Assembly (NCBI GenBank): GCA_020055645.1
Contig: JAECZT010000009.1
Span: 1 to 64,000, forward strand
Source: Tomocerus qinae
Lineage: Eukaryota > Arthropoda > Collembola > Entomobryomorpha > Tomoceridae
Length of the DNA stretch: 64,000 nucleotides
Direction: 5' to 3'
Of the stretch, positions 1 through 9,833 are shown one piece after another. Below the pieces are notes generated by a model that saw only the letters and a list, made by a program, of their open reading frames with translations, did not search any database and was not told the DNA's origin. Positions within the stretch are counted from its first letter, which is position 1; each line of letters starts with the position of its first letter. A program made the position numbers and the translations under genes.

Positions 1-289
1 GTTGTATAAAATGTCAACTGGACAAGCTACAATACGTATTGTAGTTACGATAAAATGCTGGTGTAAGAACACAAGATACGATAAAATATTTCAAAATTAC
101 TTCCCTCAGTCCACTTTGACTTGTCAGTAATTTTAAAAGCATTTTAAATCTCAGTTTGAACTTGAAATATTGAGGTCACAACGCAATGGAAGAAGATAAA
201 GCTTATTTTCAACACCTCTTGAAACCATTTATCTATACTATATATTAATTTCCGGAAGTTTGGATATATGTGTGTCCACCCCCATTTTC

Positions 290-490
290 CCTTTGTTGAC
301 ACTTTTAAGAGTAGTAAAACCCTATGTTGACACTTCTAGAAGTAGTAAAACCCTATGTTGACACAACTAGAAGTAGTAAAACCCTATTTTGACAATTTTA
401 GAAGTAGTAAAACCCTATGTTGACACTTTTAGAAGTAGTAAAACCCTATGTTGACACTTCTAGAAACTGTAAAACCCTATGATGACACTA
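290..490. repeat. 31-bp minisatellite, short block
   Basis: About six degenerate copies of a roughly 31-bp unit (GTTGACACTTCTAGAAGTAG then TAAAACCCTAT) are seen. The same unit, in the opposite orientation, makes up the long array at 52100-54470. The flanking GTGTGTCCACCCC and TTTCCGGAAG words at 250-290 also recur, inverted, in that array, so both belong to one repeat family. Confidence 0.9.
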
Positions 491-1043
491 TTAATGTGGA
501 GACTAAGATTGCATGAAATTTATTTAAACAAATTTGTTAGTGTGAGGAGATTGAGAGTAGCCAGTTGAATACTGCATGGAGTTGAAAAAAGTTTTTACTG
601 CTAGGAGTCATGTTAATGTGTCACCACCACAAATGGCGTCAAAAATTATTAAAGAAACAAGCAGCATTTCCTTTCATATAGCACCCACGTTTCCGGAAAT
701 ATATAACGCATTTTTTTTAAATTTCCGGACTTCTGGCTACGTAAAAATTTTACTAGCAAGGTTACCAGTCCTAAAAACAGGGTGCTTGAAATTTCTAATA
801 AAAATTCAAAATAATTATTAGAAAAATTAAAAGAAATTTTTACAATAAAGTTTAAATATTTTCAGTTTAATGATTAACACAAAGATTGAAGTAAGGATAG
901 TTGGAAATTTTTTAAATCGCGCCATAAAATACACAGGGCATACCAGGACCCGCTTTCGAGGGACCTAACCTAATTGAAACAACAACATTGATAGGCATTT
1001 GTGCAACCCAATCTTTGGTGGATATGGGAACACACTCTGCCAC
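491..1043. other. No gene seen
   Basis: AT-rich unique-looking sequence. The short open frames here have no recognisable domains or splice structure and I do not call them genes. Confidence 0.5.
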
Positions 1044-1051
1044 TAGTATTA

Positions 1052-1213
1052 GGGTAACTTATACTTGTTTGAAATATCACCCAAAATCACTTATGGGGAT
1101 CAAAAGAGAGGTGACCATCGATTTTATAGATTTTAACCCTATGGTATGGAGATGCCTGTTCGTTTCCCTTATAAGTGGTTTTAGGTGATATTTCAAACAA
1201 GTATAAGTTAACC
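1052..1213. mobile_element. MITE, 162 bp, 8-bp target duplication
   Basis: The ends are inverted: GGGTAACTTATAC at the left and GTATAAGTTAACC at the right, and the inverted match continues through TTGTTTGAAATATCACC. The element is bordered by the direct repeat TAGTATTA at 1044-1051 and 1214-1221. An 8-bp duplication is typical of hAT-type or P-type elements. There is no coding capacity, so it would be non-autonomous. Confidence 0.75.
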
Positions 1214-1359
1214 TAGTATTAGTAACAGAGTGTGCTATACATATTCACCTAACTTGGTGCAATCAATGGCTAACTTCAACCAACACAAACCCTTAAAGCT
1301 ACGATTTAAATATACACCCATCCGTGCATATTTTTCCATATTTATTTCAAGAATATTTA

Positions 1360-2040
1360 AAAATGATCAAAGAACCCCGATAAAATTCAAAAATTAAAAT
1401 ATTCAAAAAATAAAATGATCGAGGAATCTTGAAAAGATTCGAAAATGTTTGAAGAATTAAAGATATTCTAAAATCAGTAAGAATATGGAAAAGATTCTAA
1501 AATGATTTAAGAATTGAAAATATTCGAAAAAGATAGAAGGTTGTTTAAAATATTCGAAAATGATCAAAGGATCTCAAAAATATTCAAAAAAGATCGAAGG
1601 ATATCCAAAAGATTCAAAAAAGATTAAGGAATCTCGAAAATATTTGAAAATGATCGAAGAATGTCAAAAATATTCTAAAATGATTGAAGAATTAAAAATA
1701 ATTGAAAATGAGCGAAGAATCTCGAAAAGATTCTAAAATGATTTAAGAATTGAAAATATTCGAAAAAGATAGAAGGTTCTTCAAAATACTCGAAAAAGAT
1801 AGAAGGTTCTTCAAAATATTCAAAAGATTAGAAGGTTCTTCAAAATATTCAAAAGATTAGAAGGTTCTTCAAAATATTCGAAAAAGATAGAAGGTTGTTT
1901 AAAATATTCGAAAAAGATAGAAGGTTGTTTAAAATATTCGAAAAAGATCGAAGGATCTCAAAAATATTCAAAAAAGATCGAAGGATATTGAATAGATTTA
2001 AAAAGGGTAAAATAATCTCGAAAAGATTCGAAAAAAACAT
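1360..2040. repeat. Degenerate tandem repeat (GAAAAAGATCGAAGG type)
   Basis: Many diverged copies of a unit of about 35-40 bp built on AAAATATTCGAAAAAGATCG / AAGGATCTC. Open frames through it are low-complexity by-products. Confidence 0.8.
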
Positions 2041-3229
2041 TTTAGTTTTGAACCCACTCTTAGCATTTTGATCAACTAAAATGCATTGACTCCTCTTCTC
2101 TCATAGTTGATCAGACGATTTGGTGTCCATTTAGAGGTGTTAATTTATTGGGTGGGGATACCCGTCCCCTCCCAAAAAAGCTATGAACCCCGTTAGCGCT
2201 ACTGTTACCCGCGGGTGATGACGATGACTCCCTAAATTATTATTTCACTGTTCTGTCATTTCAAAAATAATCAATAGCAGAAATCGCAAGTAAACCGTGG
2301 CAACTCTTACGATATCGCAACTTTGCCACAAAGATGAGAATACCATCCCTGGCTCTCACTAGGTAGTACAAATCAAGAGGCCTACATTACAAGGTGAAAG
2401 ATACTCCCCGATTTTGCATACCCAATTCGAATTCTATCTATACTGCCAGAGAGAATAAGCACCCAATCCGAAAGTAACCATGGTTATAATGGTTTGGTGC
2501 ATACTCTTCTGTGGTCATTTGTAAAATAAGAATCGGTTACAAACGACCGGGAACCCCTCGTATGTCTCCACCTTGTATTGTAATGGTATTGATATAAAAT
2601 GTGTTACTACCAACTAGAGTAACCAAATCAACGCATCTTGGTACAAATACTACAAAACATATTGTATTTTTTCCTGTTGTCATTTTGTAAGTTTTGTCAC
2701 CAGTAGAAAAAAACTCGGTCTGTAGATAATTTCGAAAACAAATTATCGGTCCAGAGATTTGTTTCCATAATAATATCTAAGGGAGTTTCGAAAGTTTATT
2801 CGCAAGAAATGTGGTCACTATGGGACATTTTTTGAGAAATAATAATATGGTGCCGAAAAGGTTAACCCTTTGCCGTGGTGATCAATTTGAAAAATATTCA
2901 TCTTAACGTGGTGCTAGAAAACAAATTCCAATCTCTACCCGTGGGCATTTTTCCTTCCCAGAAAAACCTCTCCAGTGGGGGATTTTCAGAAAATCGAATA
3001 TATTTAAACCGTTCATAACTTAAATATAAGGTGTAAGAACTGTGCCTGCGTTTGATATTGATACTGAGATAAGGAAAATAAAATGGGCAAAAACCGAGAT
3101 GGATGGTGTAAAATGTAGACGTATTATTAAATTAACAAAAAAAATGCAGCAGTAAACAATTTTGACAATAATTAATGTAATAATTTCAGTGGTATGCCTA
3201 TAAAATTACTTTGTCCAATAATTTTATTA
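2041..3229. other. No gene seen
   Basis: Nothing recognisable: no long frame, no strong repeat, no RNA gene that I can support. Confidence 0.5.
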
Positions 3230-3620
3230 GCGTCAATTAAGTTTTATTTTTATGTGATAAACCAGTAATCAAATCAAATGGTAAAAGCGCACGATACAAA
3301 TAATAAAAGCGCACAGTGGTCAAATCATATGACAAGTGCGCATACTGGCTAACTAGCAAGGTATGCTGGTAATGAGGATTGAAATTCAATGAAAACCACT
3401 TACGGAGGAAACGTACAGGCGTCTCCATGCTCTATGTCTTCTTCTCCTTTGATCCCTATTAGTGATTCTGAGAGATTTTTTAAAATTTACAAGCATACCT
3501 TGCTAAATGCGCACGCTGGTTAAATCATATGACAAATGCGCACAGTAGTGAAATCAAATGTCACAGACGCAAAGTAATCAAATTGCAAGAACTAGGCGTA
3601 AAGTGATAAAAAACGGCTCC
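3230..3620. repeat. Imperfect tandem repeat with GCGCAC core
   Basis: Repeated words such as GTGCGCA..CTGG and TCAAATCATATGACAA recur at roughly 30-35-bp spacing on both sides of a small inserted element (3356-3506). Confidence 0.7.
3356..3506. mobile_element. Small MITE, about 150 bp
   Basis: Inverted ends AGCAAGGTATGCT and AGCATACCTTGCT interrupt the surrounding repeat. If the ends are set one base in, the element is flanked by TA on both sides, as for Tc1/mariner-type MITEs. It is non-coding. Confidence 0.6.
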
Positions 3621-3831
3621 TTTGCCCAATTTCTGCATCACATGACTAAAACGCACAGGGATCATACCATATTACGTATGCTTGTGTCATGTGATTGCCT
3701 TTTGCTTATTTCTTGTTTTAGAAAACTATGGTCTTTTGAAACGTATTATGACCTGTGTGAGCTTTATAGTTTTTGATTTGACTATTGTGTGCATATTTCT
3801 TGTGATTTGACCATTGTGCAGCTGGGTCAAT

Positions 3832-4035
3832 AGTAGTAAGGGAGGGGGGGGGAAGAGCCCTAACATGGAAAGGTATGCCCCTACTCCTTATACATGGATA
3901 GGTATATGTACTAAGGCCCACATGTATTTTCCCTATGTACTCCGGCCCACATGCATTTTTCCCTATGTACTCAGGCCCAACATGCATTCTCCCTATGTTC
4001 TTAACCTCACATGTAAATCCCTATGTTCTCAGACA
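3832..4035. repeat. Polinton left terminal inverted repeat
   Basis: About 204 bp, nearly identical to the reverse complement of the right end. After the G-rich tip it contains tandem units of about 35 bp built on CCCTATGTACT..GGCCCACATG. The left copy has fewer of these units than the right. Confidence 0.95.
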
Positions 4036-4110
4036 CGATTACTTATAATTAATTTATAAATATTAATTATAATTTACTAATTATGTGGAAAAGGCACACA
4101 TAATTAAAAT

Positions 4111-4212
4111 AATTAAGTAACTACCATGCATGATCCCTGGTCATTTGAGAAAAGGCGACAGCCTGCCCCCTCAAAATCATGATCAGACATCATGTATGGT
4201 AATTACTTAATT
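4111..4212. repeat. Inverted repeat just inside the left end
   Basis: Arms at 4111-4134 and 4189-4212 (AATTAAGTAACTACCATG.. and its near complement) enclose about 54 bp. This could be a small foldback or a regulatory hairpin. It lies in the 450-bp non-coding leader between the terminal repeat and the first capsid gene. That leader also holds a tRNA-like stretch at 4322-4395, and a TCAGT initiator-like word near 4451 just before the first ATG. Confidence 0.6.
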
Positions 4213-4483
4213 ATGTAAAATACATTTTAATTATACTCAAACACAAAATTATCTATATACTCAAACATGTATACTCAACAAAAATTATTTCACCAAAAAT
4301 CAGATGTAGTTGCAACTTTTTGGTGCAGACACCAGGAATCGAATACATATTTCCCGTAACAGTGTCTCTCACGTTATTAAGGTTGCTACTACACCTGATT
4401 TACTATTGTACAAAACAAAGTAGTATTTATTACACATCCAAAAATAACTGACTCAGTTCACTTTGGGACTTCACGCTCTCAAC

Positions 4484-5218
4484 ATGGATAGCTTTTACCA
4501 TACAGTAATGAGTGATGCATCTGGTGATTTTTTCCCTGACAATACGATATCAGATTTTAAGAATCATCTACATACTCCCATCGAATTGGAAGATGATTTA
4601 TACGAAGTGGCTATAACAAAATATTCATACATTTATAGTGCACCATCTATCCCGAAAGATTATGTATTATACTCCTGTTTACATAAAACATTCAAGAAGT
4701 ACATAGAAGTGAAGACGCGTATTCGTATCGACAATATTAAGGACTTGATGATTGAATTAAATCAGTATGACGCAATAAAATTTAATGAAAAAGATGGACA
4801 AATTTATGAATTAGAACTAGATTGGGGGACCTATTCGTGTATCAAATTAGATTCAAGAATAGAAGTTTTAATTGGAGGTCCAGTGATAGAAAAAGGAACC
4901 AGGAATCTCAAAACAATTTCTATAACGACATTTCCACCATATTTTGAAACAGGACTAACACGAATACATGTCTATTCAAACATTGTGAAGTCACAGTATG
5001 TAGGAGATATTTTGGCGCCATTAATGTTGATTGAAAACTATGAAGGTAATGAGAGACAACCTACTACTAAAGCAATTGACAATCCTACATATATTGGATT
5101 GTCAAGTTCCTATATTGACAAAATTCATATGTACATCAAATCCGAATCTGGTGAAAATCTACCTTTTACATTTGGTAATTTTTGTGCCCAACTACATTTT
5201 CGTCGAAAAAGATACTAA
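4484..5218 (+). CDS. Polinton penton-like minor capsid protein
   Basis: 244 aa from the first ATG; the frame extends 7 codons upstream to a TTG, which I do not use. The N-terminus (FYHTVMSDASGDFFPDNTIS) and the C-terminal block with YVGDILAPL (around residues 166-174) and FGNFCAQLHFRR (residues 231-242) match the single-jelly-roll minor capsid (penton) family that is conserved in Polintons and adintoviruses. In that family it is expected to sit at the five-fold vertices of the capsid. It is the first gene of a plus-strand cluster, followed at 63 bp by the pX-like gene and then by the major capsid gene. Assignment is by family pattern recalled by eye; no structure comparison was run. Confidence 0.85.
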   Translation: MDSFYHTVMSDASGDFFPDNTISDFKNHLHTPIELEDDLYEVAITKYSYIYSAPSIPKDYVLYSCLHKTFKKYIEVKTRIRIDNIKDLMIELNQYDAIKFNEKDGQIYELELDWGTYSCIKLDSRIEVLIGGPVIEKGTRNLKTISITTFPPYFETGLTRIHVYSNIVKSQYVGDILAPLMLIENYEGNERQPTTKAIDNPTYIGLSSSYIDKIHMYIKSESGENLPFTFGNFCAQLHFRRKRY

Positions 5219-5281
5219 AATTAATCATTTTATAAATTATCTTCAGTGTCCATTTAGACTTTGACTAATACACATCTCAAA

Positions 5282-5773
5282 ATGTATTCACACAGTGATA
5301 ATCCAAATTATTATTTTGATTATGTGCACCCTCAAATTGGAAGTGGCTTAGTATATTATAGACCATCATTTCTACGTCAACGTGGATCTGGATTAGGTGG
5401 AATCTTTGGTTCCTTTTTTCGACGTTTAATACCATTTGCTAGAAACTATATTCTTCCAGCAACAAAAAAGTATGTATTACCTCACGCAACAAATGTAATA
5501 AAAAACGTTGCTACTGATACTATTAATGGACACAATATCGGAGAGAGTATAAAAACTGCAGCTAAAAATACATTTAATAACATAAGACATGATATTTTGA
5601 ATCAATCGGGCAGTGGACGTTCAAGGAAGAGGAAGTCAAGAAAATCGTCTCTCTCAATAACAAGTGGACAGTCAAAGAAGAGGAAGTCAAGAAAATTATC
5701 TTTCTCAATCCCAACTAAAGCAAGAAAAAATAAAAAACGAAAATATAATCAAGCCAGGTTATCAATATTTTGA
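5282..5773 (+). CDS. pX-like basic amphipathic virion protein
   Basis: 163 aa from the ATG at 5282. The middle (residues about 25-75) holds glycine-rich GSG/GGIFGSFFRR words, then an amphipathic stretch with regularly spaced aromatic and basic residues. This is the layout of the small protein encoded just before the major capsid in Polintons and adintoviruses and compared with adenovirus pX/pVI. The C-terminal third is very basic and contains a duplicated module, SRKRKSRKSS and SKKRKSRKLS, which looks like paired nuclear-localisation or DNA-binding segments. The stop is 4 bp before the major capsid ATG. Expected role: DNA or membrane interaction inside the particle; this is inference from position and composition. 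Confidence 0.75.
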   Translation: MYSHSDNPNYYFDYVHPQIGSGLVYYRPSFLRQRGSGLGGIFGSFFRRLIPFARNYILPATKKYVLPHATNVIKNVATDTINGHNIGESIKTAAKNTFNNIRHDILNQSGSGRSRKRKSRKSSLSITSGQSKKRKSRKLSFSIPTKARKNKKRKYNQARLSIF

Positions 5774-5777
5774 AAAA

Positions 5778-7103
5778 ATGCCACGTCAATCTTTAAACCA
5801 AGCACCTAACTTTATACGTGCTGAAACTGATATATTTACTGAAAGTGGTTATGACATGACAATTACCCATAGTTACAATGTTGAATACCATTCACAAAAT
5901 AATTTAAATGACAGAGGTGCTCCATTATCGTTTTATATTCCCGGAAATGATATTCATTATACTGATTTTACAGAAGCTAAATTATTGGTTCGATGTAAGA
6001 TTGTAGATGGAAAACATTCGCCCCCAATTAAACTCCCAAAAATTACTGACCAAACCAAGTTTGCATATGGTCCAGTTAATAATTTTGGCCATTCAATGTT
6101 CTCTTCTATTGTTGTAAAATACAAAGACAATGAAGTTACCCACAAGAACCCATATTATCCTTATCGAGCTTATTTAGAACTACTATTATCGTATGGAAAA
6201 GAATACAAAAAGACACAAGCTGAAACACAAATTTACTATCCATTCACTGAAGATAATTCCGGTTGGGTAAAGCGTCAACAAATTGCAGAAGAGTCAAAAG
6301 AATTTGAATCAATAATAAGACCACATTGTGAAATTTTTATGCAACCTAGATTTTTTGTTCCAGGTGTTGATGTAAGGATTGATATGTATCGATCAAGCGA
6401 TGAATTTTGTATAAGTTCGATGGGGACTGAGCATACCAATTACAAACCTCAACTAGAAATCCTCGAGGCAAAATTAATTGTCACCAAACATGCATTATTA
6501 CCATCTTTGGCTTTGAATCATATAAAGACATGGAATGCTGGTCATGATGTTGTCTATCCCCAAAGGGAAAATGAAATGAAAACGTATGCTATACCTAAAG
6601 GACAACTACAACATACTAATGAAACACTTTTATCAGGTCTATTACCCGACAGAATTGTATTGGCATTGGTTCGCAGTGATGCGATAAATGGATCATACAA
6701 TAAAAACCCATTTGAACTTACTCATTTCAATTTGTCCAACCTAACTGTCAAGATGAATGGAGAGCAGCATGTTACAAAAGCTATGGATCTTGACTTTGAC
6801 AACAACCGCTTTGCTCAAGCCTACATGGCAATGTTTGAAAATATGGGTATTGCTCACTGTGACACTTGTATTGACATAACTAAAGCAATGTACAAAAAAT
6901 GCTCATCATTGTTTGTCTATGATTTTAAACACGTTCGTGATGCCTTTTCACCTCCACGTCATGGTAATATATCAATAAATTTTCAATTTAAAACTGCACT
7001 TGCTGAAAGTATAACAGTCATATGTTATGCAGAGTATCAATCAGTTCTATACATCAACAAGGACAAGCAAGTACACAAGAAAGATTACTCTAAAGAGTTT
7101 TGA
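5778..7103 (+). CDS. Polinton major capsid protein (double jelly-roll)
   Basis: 441 aa from the ATG at 5778 (the frame is open further upstream through the previous gene, but no other ATG fits). It resembles the family widely annotated in animal genomes as F54H12.2-like, now known as the hexon-like Polinton major capsid. Recognisable blocks are YPYRAYLELLLSYGKE (about residue 121), the INGSYNKNPFELTHFN block (about residue 312) and ITVICYAEYQSVLYI near the end. These are the strand and loop signatures shared across the family. It is expected to form trimers making the capsid shell. The frame is intact. It lies between the pX-like gene and the protease that would mature the particle. Confidence 0.92.
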   Translation: MPRQSLNQAPNFIRAETDIFTESGYDMTITHSYNVEYHSQNNLNDRGAPLSFYIPGNDIHYTDFTEAKLLVRCKIVDGKHSPPIKLPKITDQTKFAYGPVNNFGHSMFSSIVVKYKDNEVTHKNPYYPYRAYLELLLSYGKEYKKTQAETQIYYPFTEDNSGWVKRQQIAEESKEFESIIRPHCEIFMQPRFFVPGVDVRIDMYRSSDEFCISSMGTEHTNYKPQLEILEAKLIVTKHALLPSLALNHIKTWNAGHDVVYPQRENEMKTYAIPKGQLQHTNETLLSGLLPDRIVLALVRSDAINGSYNKNPFELTHFNLSNLTVKMNGEQHVTKAMDLDFDNNRFAQAYMAMFENMGIAHCDTCIDITKAMYKKCSSLFVYDFKHVRDAFSPPRHGNISINFQFKTALAESITVICYAEYQSVLYINKDKQVHKKDYSKEF

Positions 7104-7108
7104 AAAAC

Positions 7109-7588
7109 ATGAATTCTTTAGAGATTTATGAAATAATGAAAAATATGTTTAAGCGTAAGAAATGTATGTACCGTGTACTAGCATGTGACGAATTGGCCAG
7201 TTTAAATATAATTACTTATCCCGTATGTCTCTGTGTAAATAATCAAACTAAGGATCAACCTGGAGAACATTGGCTTGGAATATACATCCCAAATATAAAT
7301 GGACCTATGAATTTCTTTGATTCATTTGGATTAGGAATGGACTTTTATGGCTCATACTTTAAACATTTTGCAAAAAAGTTAAAAATGAATGTAGTTGAAA
7401 ACAAAATTTGTCTTCAAGATATGCAATCAAATCTCTGTGGTTTGTATGTATTACATTTCCTTTATAAAAGATTATGTGGTTACAATTTAATGTCAATTTA
7501 TCACGGATTCACTAAAAATATGAGAAAAAATGATATGATTGTACAACGGTTATATTTTTTTAATCGTTCTTTATTTAACAAAATGTAA
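7109..7588 (+). CDS. Adenovirus-type cysteine protease (Polinton PRO)
   Basis: 159 aa from the ATG at 7109, five bases after the capsid stop codon. The catalytic layout of the adenain/C5-like fold is visible: His about residue 54 in GEHWLG, Asp about 71 in FFDSFG, a Gln about 103 in CLQDM as oxyanion residue, and the nucleophile Cys about 110 in NLCGLY. The order His-Asp-Gln-Cys and the spacing from Gln to Cys fit the family. In Polintons this enzyme is thought to process capsid proteins. The frame is intact. An AATAAA at 7605-7610 follows directly and could end the plus-strand capsid transcripts. Confidence 0.93.
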   Translation: MNSLEIYEIMKNMFKRKKCMYRVLACDELASLNIITYPVCLCVNNQTKDQPGEHWLGIYIPNINGPMNFFDSFGLGMDFYGSYFKHFAKKLKMNVVENKICLQDMQSNLCGLYVLHFLYKRLCGYNLMSIYHGFTKNMRKNDMIVQRLYFFNRSLFNKM

Positions 7589-7619
7589 ACATTGAATACA
7601 AAATAATAAATTTTTACAA

Positions 7620-8465
7620 TCAATATGCTTGCCATGGTACGTGCTGCTTTTTTGTTCTCACACTTCGCCGAATATTATTTTCTTTGACCTCATTGACCAT
7701 TCTCTTGACAGGTTCATATCTTCGTCCACGATTGCTGCTGAAACTGTCATCAGCTGTTTTATGTCTTTTATTAATCATTATTTTTGAATCAGATTTTCGT
7801 TTCCATTTATTATCACTTCCTTTTGAACCCTCAATTTCATTTATTGAAGATAATTTTAATTTCTTTTTATCGGCAATAGTAAGGTTTTCTACATAGTCCT
7901 CCCATCGATCATCTTCTGTATTGTCTGTTACACCATTGTGTTTTCCTCTTTTTCGACCAGGAAATATTTTTGGTTTCTGTGGTAACAACCAAGGCTCTAC
8001 GAGTGACAATTTTTTTGCATAAAAAGGAGAATTATCAGGATAAAGTCTGTTGTCATGAATGCTACGTTTTTCTTTTTTGATTTTTTGAATTTTTCGTTTT
8101 TTAGGTTCTTCCTGAATCTCAGATTCTAGTCTTCTCTTACGACTAATCAATTTTACAGGACGAGACTCCTCATTGATTTCAGCTGGTGGTAAGTTGTCAG
8201 GAATCTCATTTATTTTTGCCTGAGGGTCGTCATTTGTTTCAGAATTTTCATTTTTCTCAGAGTTTACATTCTTGACTAAAAGAGGTCGATTTTCCTGATT
8301 CAATCTTTTCTGTTCCAAATTTCGTGCTTGTTCTTGATAAAGTAACAATTTAGCATCATCAGGAAGTTTACTAGATAATATTTTATTGTCATCTGCATTT
8401 AATTCGTTCATTTTCATAAATAATTGAAAAAGCATGTCGGGAACCAATCTCATTTTGTTAACCAT
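7620..8465 (-). CDS. Polinton lysine-rich protein, unknown role
   Basis: 281 aa. The first 60 residues (MRLVPDMLFQLFMKMNEL, then a KLPDDAKLLLYQEQ segment) match a conserved N-terminal module that I recognise from many invertebrate Polintons, usually next to the small gene found here upstream. The remainder is low-complexity and highly basic (KKRKIQKIKKEKR around residue 125) and ends in RRSVRTKKQHVPWQAY. This suggests nucleic-acid binding and a possible core-protein role, but no function is established. The start overlaps the stop of the upstream gene by 16 bp. It converges on the protease gene with only 31 bp between stops. Confidence 0.75.
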   Translation of the reverse strand: MVNKMRLVPDMLFQLFMKMNELNADDNKILSSKLPDDAKLLLYQEQARNLEQKRLNQENRPLLVKNVNSEKNENSETNDDPQAKINEIPDNLPPAEINEESRPVKLISRKRRLESEIQEEPKKRKIQKIKKEKRSIHDNRLYPDNSPFYAKKLSLVEPWLLPQKPKIFPGRKRGKHNGVTDNTEDDRWEDYVENLTIADKKKLKLSSINEIEGSKGSDNKWKRKSDSKIMINKRHKTADDSFSSNRGRRYEPVKRMVNEVKENNIRRSVRTKKQHVPWQAY

Positions 8466-8785
8466 CTTTTTGCTAATAGTCCAAGAACAGTCGAGAGAAT
8501 TAGTGGTAAAAAGGCTCCTCCCCTTTGAATTAAAATTTTCCTTTTTGTTTCTAATGGAACTTTGGTATCAAATGCAATCTTTTTTATTGTTCTCTGAAGA
8601 GGTTTTAAACGTTTAACTTTATTTTCACTGATAGGTACGTTTCTGTTACAAACATTAAGTGTTACTTCACAGATTGAACAAAGTTGATCTGGTGTTGCTG
8701 ATGCTAGAATTTGTTTTCTATATTTATTATTACAACGAAGGTACTTGTGTAGAAACCTGTAGTTTGCTTTTATTCGCTTGACCAT
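8450..8785 (-). CDS. Small conserved Polinton protein, basic with hydrophobic tail
   Basis: 111 aa. It has a basic N-terminus (MVKRIKANYRFLHKYLR), a central short Cys-containing segment (LCSICEVTLNVC) and a hydrophobic C-terminus (GGAFLPLILSTVLGLLAKRW, about residues 89-108). This layout is typical of a small protein found beside the lysine-rich gene in Polintons and adintoviruses. A role in the virion or at membranes is plausible but unproven. It is the first gene of a two-gene minus-strand unit and starts about 107 bp from the divergent integrase gene. Confidence 0.75.
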   Translation of the reverse strand: MVKRIKANYRFLHKYLRCNNKYRKQILASATPDQLCSICEVTLNVCNRNVPISENKVKRLKPLQRTIKKIAFDTKVPLETKRKILIQRGGAFLPLILSTVLGLLAKRWLTK

Positions 8786-8892
8786 GATGTTACCTGTTTC
8801 ATTGTCAAAGTACGACTGACAATTAAATCAAGCAAGAACAAGTTAAATAGTTTCGTTTATAAAATTTCGATTCAGTTTAAAACTAGACGGTC
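8786..8892. promoter_or_regulatory. Divergent promoter region
   Basis: The 107 bp between the ATG of the minus-strand pair and the ATG of the integrase must serve both directions. TATAAAA at 8858-8864 points to the integrase, with a start site expected only a few bases before its ATG. An arthropod-style TCAGT word sits at 8872-8876. Confidence 0.55.
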
Positions 8893-9816
8893 ATGGATAA
8901 CGTCACTAAAGAATATACTAATTTAAGAAAGCCGGGTGCATATTCCAGTCTTACTGGATTTCTAAAAAGTTCAAAAACCAAGTATCGTAATGTAGATCAA
9001 GTGAGAAAACAACTGTCAAAGATTCCTGGCTATGCATTACATTTTCCTACACGAAAAAGATTTAAAAGAAGGCGCGTAATAGTTTACGGAATTGATGACC
9101 AATGGGCAATGGATTTATTAGATATTAGGAAATGGAGCAAGTCAAATTATAGAAAAAACTTCATATTATGTGTTATTGATGTATTCTCAAAAATGGCTTG
9201 GCTGGAAGCATTACCAAATAAAAATGCAGACACGGTTTTAAAAGCTTTTCTTAGAATTCTAAAACGCAGCAAACGTAAATGTAAAAATCTTCAATCTGAC
9301 TTGGGAACCGAATTTATTAACTCAAAAATGAAAAAAATGGCGGCAGAATATAATATAAATCATTTCGTTGTACATTCTCCAATGAAATGTAGTATTGCTG
9401 AAAGATTCTTTAGAACACTTGGTCAAAAGATATCTAGATATATGACACAGCATAATACAAAACGATTTATAAACAAATTAAAAAATTTTGAGTTTTTATA
9501 TAATAATTCATATCACAGAAGTATAAAGATGAAACCCGTAGAGGTGAATAAGAAGAATGAAATTGATGTAGGTTATAATTTATACGGAAAAGTTACTAAA
9601 AACATCAAACCTCAATTTAAAATAGGTGATAAGGTACTAAAAGCGCGCGAAAAAACAATATTTGAAAAAGGATATACAAAATATTTTGACAATAAAGTAT
9701 TCTATATAAGAGATATCAAATTGACTAACCCACCAATGTATTATCTAAAGAATGAAGAGGGAGAAGAATTAAAGGGCGGTTACTATAAACAGGAACTACA
9801 AAAGGTATATGAATAA
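8893..9816 (+). CDS. Polinton retroviral-type integrase
   Basis: 307 aa. An rve/DDE core is clear: first Asp about residue 74 in WAMDLLD, second Asp about 136 in QSDLGTEF, and Glu about 170 in IAERFFRT, giving a D,D33-35,E arrangement. The N-terminal 60 residues carry the Polinton-type segment (PGAYSSLTGF..) without an HHCC zinc finger. The C-terminus (FKIGDKVLKAREK.. to the end) fits the SH3/chromo-like tail that follows the core in Polinton integrases. The enzyme would join the AG..CT ends to host DNA and create the 6-bp duplication seen here. The frame and all three catalytic residues are intact. Confidence 0.95.
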   Translation: MDNVTKEYTNLRKPGAYSSLTGFLKSSKTKYRNVDQVRKQLSKIPGYALHFPTRKRFKRRRVIVYGIDDQWAMDLLDIRKWSKSNYRKNFILCVIDVFSKMAWLEALPNKNADTVLKAFLRILKRSKRKCKNLQSDLGTEFINSKMKKMAAEYNINHFVVHSPMKCSIAERFFRTLGQKISRYMTQHNTKRFINKLKNFEFLYNNSYHRSIKMKPVEVNKKNEIDVGYNLYGKVTKNIKPQFKIGDKVLKAREKTIFEKGYTKYFDNKVFYIRDIKLTNPPMYYLKNEEGEELKGGYYKQELQKVYE

Positions 9817-9833
9817 GAAGCACATTCATCAGT

